Source: an uncultured Lachnospiraceae bacterium (GTDB taxonomy: Bacteria > Bacillota > Clostridia > Lachnospirales > Lachnospiraceae). Taken from it: a stretch of DNA of 36,025 bases. Under the pieces are notes generated by a model. It ran no database searches. It saw only the letters and a program-made list of their open reading frames with translations, and was not told the origin of the DNA. Each line of letters starts with the position of its first letter. Positions within the stretch are counted from its first letter, which is position 1. The translations under genes were made by a program, and so were the position numbers. The stretch is from contig CADCDW010000017.1 of NCBI GenBank assembly GCA_902800325.1, positions 1-36,025 on the forward strand, written 5' to 3'. Shown here in pieces: positions 34,738 through 36,025 of the stretch.

Positions 34738-34891
34738 CAAACTCTCTCCCTGTGATACATTTCAATCTCTATCAACTGTTTTTATGTATCCTATTATATT
34801 TCTGATTCAAAATTGATGTATCTTTTTGTATAACTTTAACAGTATATCATAATTTTATATTTAACAAGCTATTTTATTTAATATTTTTTAA

Positions 34892-34920
34892 TTGCATTTA
34901 TATTCATTTTATAATAAAAT
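34892..34920 (+). promoter_or_regulatory. Promoter of the cytidylate-kinase-like gene
   Basis: TTGCAT (34892-34897) and TAAAAT (34915-34920) are 17 bp apart, about 36 bp before the start codon. Confidence 0.6.
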
Positions 34921-34956
34921 TATTGTATGAGATTTTAAGTCAAAGGGGGTTTTATT

Positions 34957-35493
34957 ATGGCGAATCAGATTATAATAACTATCGGACGAGAATACGGAAG
35001 CGGCGGACATGAAATCGCAAAGAAAATAGCCGAACATTTCGGATTTAACATGTATGACAGAAGTGTTTTGGATGAGATGGCCCACGACCAGCCTGAAGTG
35101 TCAACAAGTACCCTTGAGGAACTCCAATTTGACTACATAAAAAACAAGGCAGCCGAGCGCGAATCTTTTGTAGTTGTCGGTCGATGCGCCGAGACAGTTT
35201 TAAAAGACAGATATAATATAATCAGTATATTTGTAACGGCCGACCTTCAAGACAGGATTAAACGTGTAAAACGCAAATACAACATTGAAACCGATGGCGA
35301 AGCAACCAACAAGATAAAGCGTCACGATCGTACCAGACGAAATTACCACAACAGCCATTCCGAATCCGAGTGGAGTGATGCAACAACCTATGACCTGACT
35401 ATTAACAGCAGCCGCCTCGGTATCGAAGGCACAACGCAATTTCTGATTGATTACATAGAACTTATAAGCAATAAAAATATTGCTACAAAATAA
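34957..35493 (+). CDS. Cytidylate kinase-like family protein
   Basis: The 178-residue protein belongs to the cytidylate-kinase-like family (Cytidylate_kin2). The nucleotide-binding loop IGREYGSGGHEIAKKIA lies at the N-terminus, followed by FNMYDRSVLDEMA, VVVGRCAETVL, IFVTADLQDRIKRV and a lid region rich in Arg (KIKRHDRTRRNYHNSHS). These proteins resemble CMP kinase but lack a demonstrated substrate in most cases; the housekeeping Cmk is a different, longer protein. At 178 residues it is slightly shorter than the 195-210 common in this family. The ATG follows AAAGGGGG. It stands alone with its own promoter and terminator. Confidence 0.85.
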   Translation: MANQIIITIGREYGSGGHEIAKKIAEHFGFNMYDRSVLDEMAHDQPEVSTSTLEELQFDYIKNKAAERESFVVVGRCAETVLKDRYNIISIFVTADLQDRIKRVKRKYNIETDGEATNKIKRHDRTRRNYHNSHSESEWSDATTYDLTINSSRLGIEGTTQFLIDYIELISNKNIATK

Positions 35494-35540
35494 ATAATTA
35501 AATAAATAGATTACTTAATGTGACTTTAAACAACGAAAAC

Positions 35541-35580
35541 GGGCTGTGCAACGCACAGCCCATATCTTATTATTTATTTT
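35541..35580 (+). terminator. Rho-independent terminator
   Basis: A perfect 9-bp stem GGGCTGTGC/GCACAGCCC (35541-35549, 35553-35561) with a three-base loop is followed by a T-rich run. Confidence 0.88.
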
Positions 35581-35688
35581 TATTTTTTCAGAAATTTTCC
35601 TCAATAAAAACAATCTTTCCTTCAACAAATAGCATTGTAGCATATAAAACGTGGCATAATAATGTTTCTGACGTTCCTATAAAGAATA

Positions 35689-36021
35689 CTACTTCTTTTC
35701 AAGGATTTTTTTCAATTGTTCTATTTCTCTCCTTTGCTTTTCTATCTCTGCCTGTTTATCATCTATCTCCGCCTGCATACTTGAAATTGCTTCGTCTTTT
35801 TCAGCAATTGTTTCATCTTTTTTGGCTATTGCTTCGTCTTTTTCGGCTATTGCTTCGTCTTTTTCGGCTATTGCTTCGTCTTTTTCGGCTATAGTCCTCT
35901 TGCTTTCTTCAATAACTTTCTTACTTTCCTCTACTCCGGCGTTATATCCGTCTTCATAGCCTTCGGCTAAAAGTGTCTTTTTATGCAATTCTTCATCATA
36001 TTCAAATATACTCATACTCAC
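35689..36021 (-). CDS. Coiled-coil protein with heptad tandem repeats, open at the right edge
   Basis: The visible 110 residues begin at a GTG (36019-36021) but the frame is still open at the window edge, so the gene may extend further. The start (MSMSIFEYDEELHKKTLLAE) and GYEDGYNAG resemble the C-terminal end of Rpn-type PD-(D/E)XK recombination-promoting nucleases of Lachnospiraceae, which favours a truncated view of a longer gene. Then five heptads of AEKDEAI type and a Gln/Glu/Lys-rich coiled coil follow to the stop. No function can be assigned from this part alone. Confidence 0.55.
   Translation of the reverse strand: MSMSIFEYDEELHKKTLLAEGYEDGYNAGVEESKKVIEESKRTIAEKDEAIAEKDEAIAEKDEAIAKKDETIAEKDEAISSMQAEIDDKQAEIEKQRREIEQLKKILEKK
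35785..35891. repeat. 21-bp tandem repeats, about five copies
   Basis: Units close to ATTGCTTCGTCTTTTTCGGC (plus T) follow each other five times; the last three are nearly identical. They encode the AEKDEAI heptads and are a likely site of copy-number change. Confidence 0.85.
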
Positions 36022-36025
36022 TACC

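Noticed and set aside
35520..35894. Plus-strand ORF with Leu/Phe/Arg repeats
   Set aside because: It is the antisense reading of the 21-bp heptad repeats and overlaps a terminator.

Overview
The window is AT-rich with strong AGGAGG-type ribosome sites, sigma-A-type promoters with 17-bp spacers, Firmicute gene families (RlmCD-like methyltransferase, papain-type protease with lectin-like domain, OFA transporter, OB-fold lipoproteins) and the very dense two-component/c-di-GMP signalling seen in gut and rumen Lachnospiraceae (Butyrivibrio/Roseburia-like). The family assignment is inference. No rRNA, tRNA, CRISPR array or complete insertion sequence was seen.

Layout. 1-3.7 kb: a transglutaminase-like membrane protein and a zinc/manganese-type ABC operon (ATPase, permease, OB-fold lipoprotein) without a binding protein. 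3.65-4.0 kb: a GC-rich structured RNA candidate ending in a U-tract, followed by a 53-codon small ORF. 4.05-8.7 kb: a chemoreceptor, a divergent LysR regulator, and a convergent OFA-family transporter with an elaborate promoter. 8.95-17.5 kb: an operon-like run of phosphorelay genes on the minus strand: cytosolic hybrid histidine kinase (two receivers), permease-receiver fusion, receiver-GGDEF-EAL protein split by an in-frame amber codon, stand-alone HPt, membrane sensor-like protein, receiver-HPt, and a double receiver.

17.5-19.8 kb is a decayed accessory patch next to the 3' end of an rRNA methyltransferase gene: a frameshifted Fic gene, a truncated unknown gene, and a mobile-element nuclease-like gene flanked by perfect 39-bp direct repeats. 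19.8-25.8 kb is housekeeping: RlmCD-like methyltransferase, YfcE-like phosphodiesterase, RdgB, secreted cysteine protease, RlmL-like methyltransferase. 26.06 kb carries a tiny Cro/C1 regulator apparently starting at AUU.

26.3-33.0 kb is the most intriguing locus. An ECF sigma factor is fused in one polypeptide to a transmembrane helix and a 470-residue extracytoplasmic domain. Downstream lie a secreted protein and a coiled-coil membrane protein whose promoter/leader regions are near-identical 64-bp copies carrying an ECF-like -35/-10 pair, then a lipoprotein with a repeat-rich promoter. I infer a membrane-tethered sigma factor controlling its own envelope regulon. The right end holds a rhodanese, a 50-residue Asn/Ser/Gln-rich peptide, a frameshifted YdcF-like protein, a cytidylate-kinase-like protein and an edge-truncated coiled-coil protein with 21-bp tandem repeats.

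Three genes (GGDEF-EAL, Fic, YdcF-like) each carry a single simple lesion, two of them in homopolymers, so real decay and sequencing error must both be considered.
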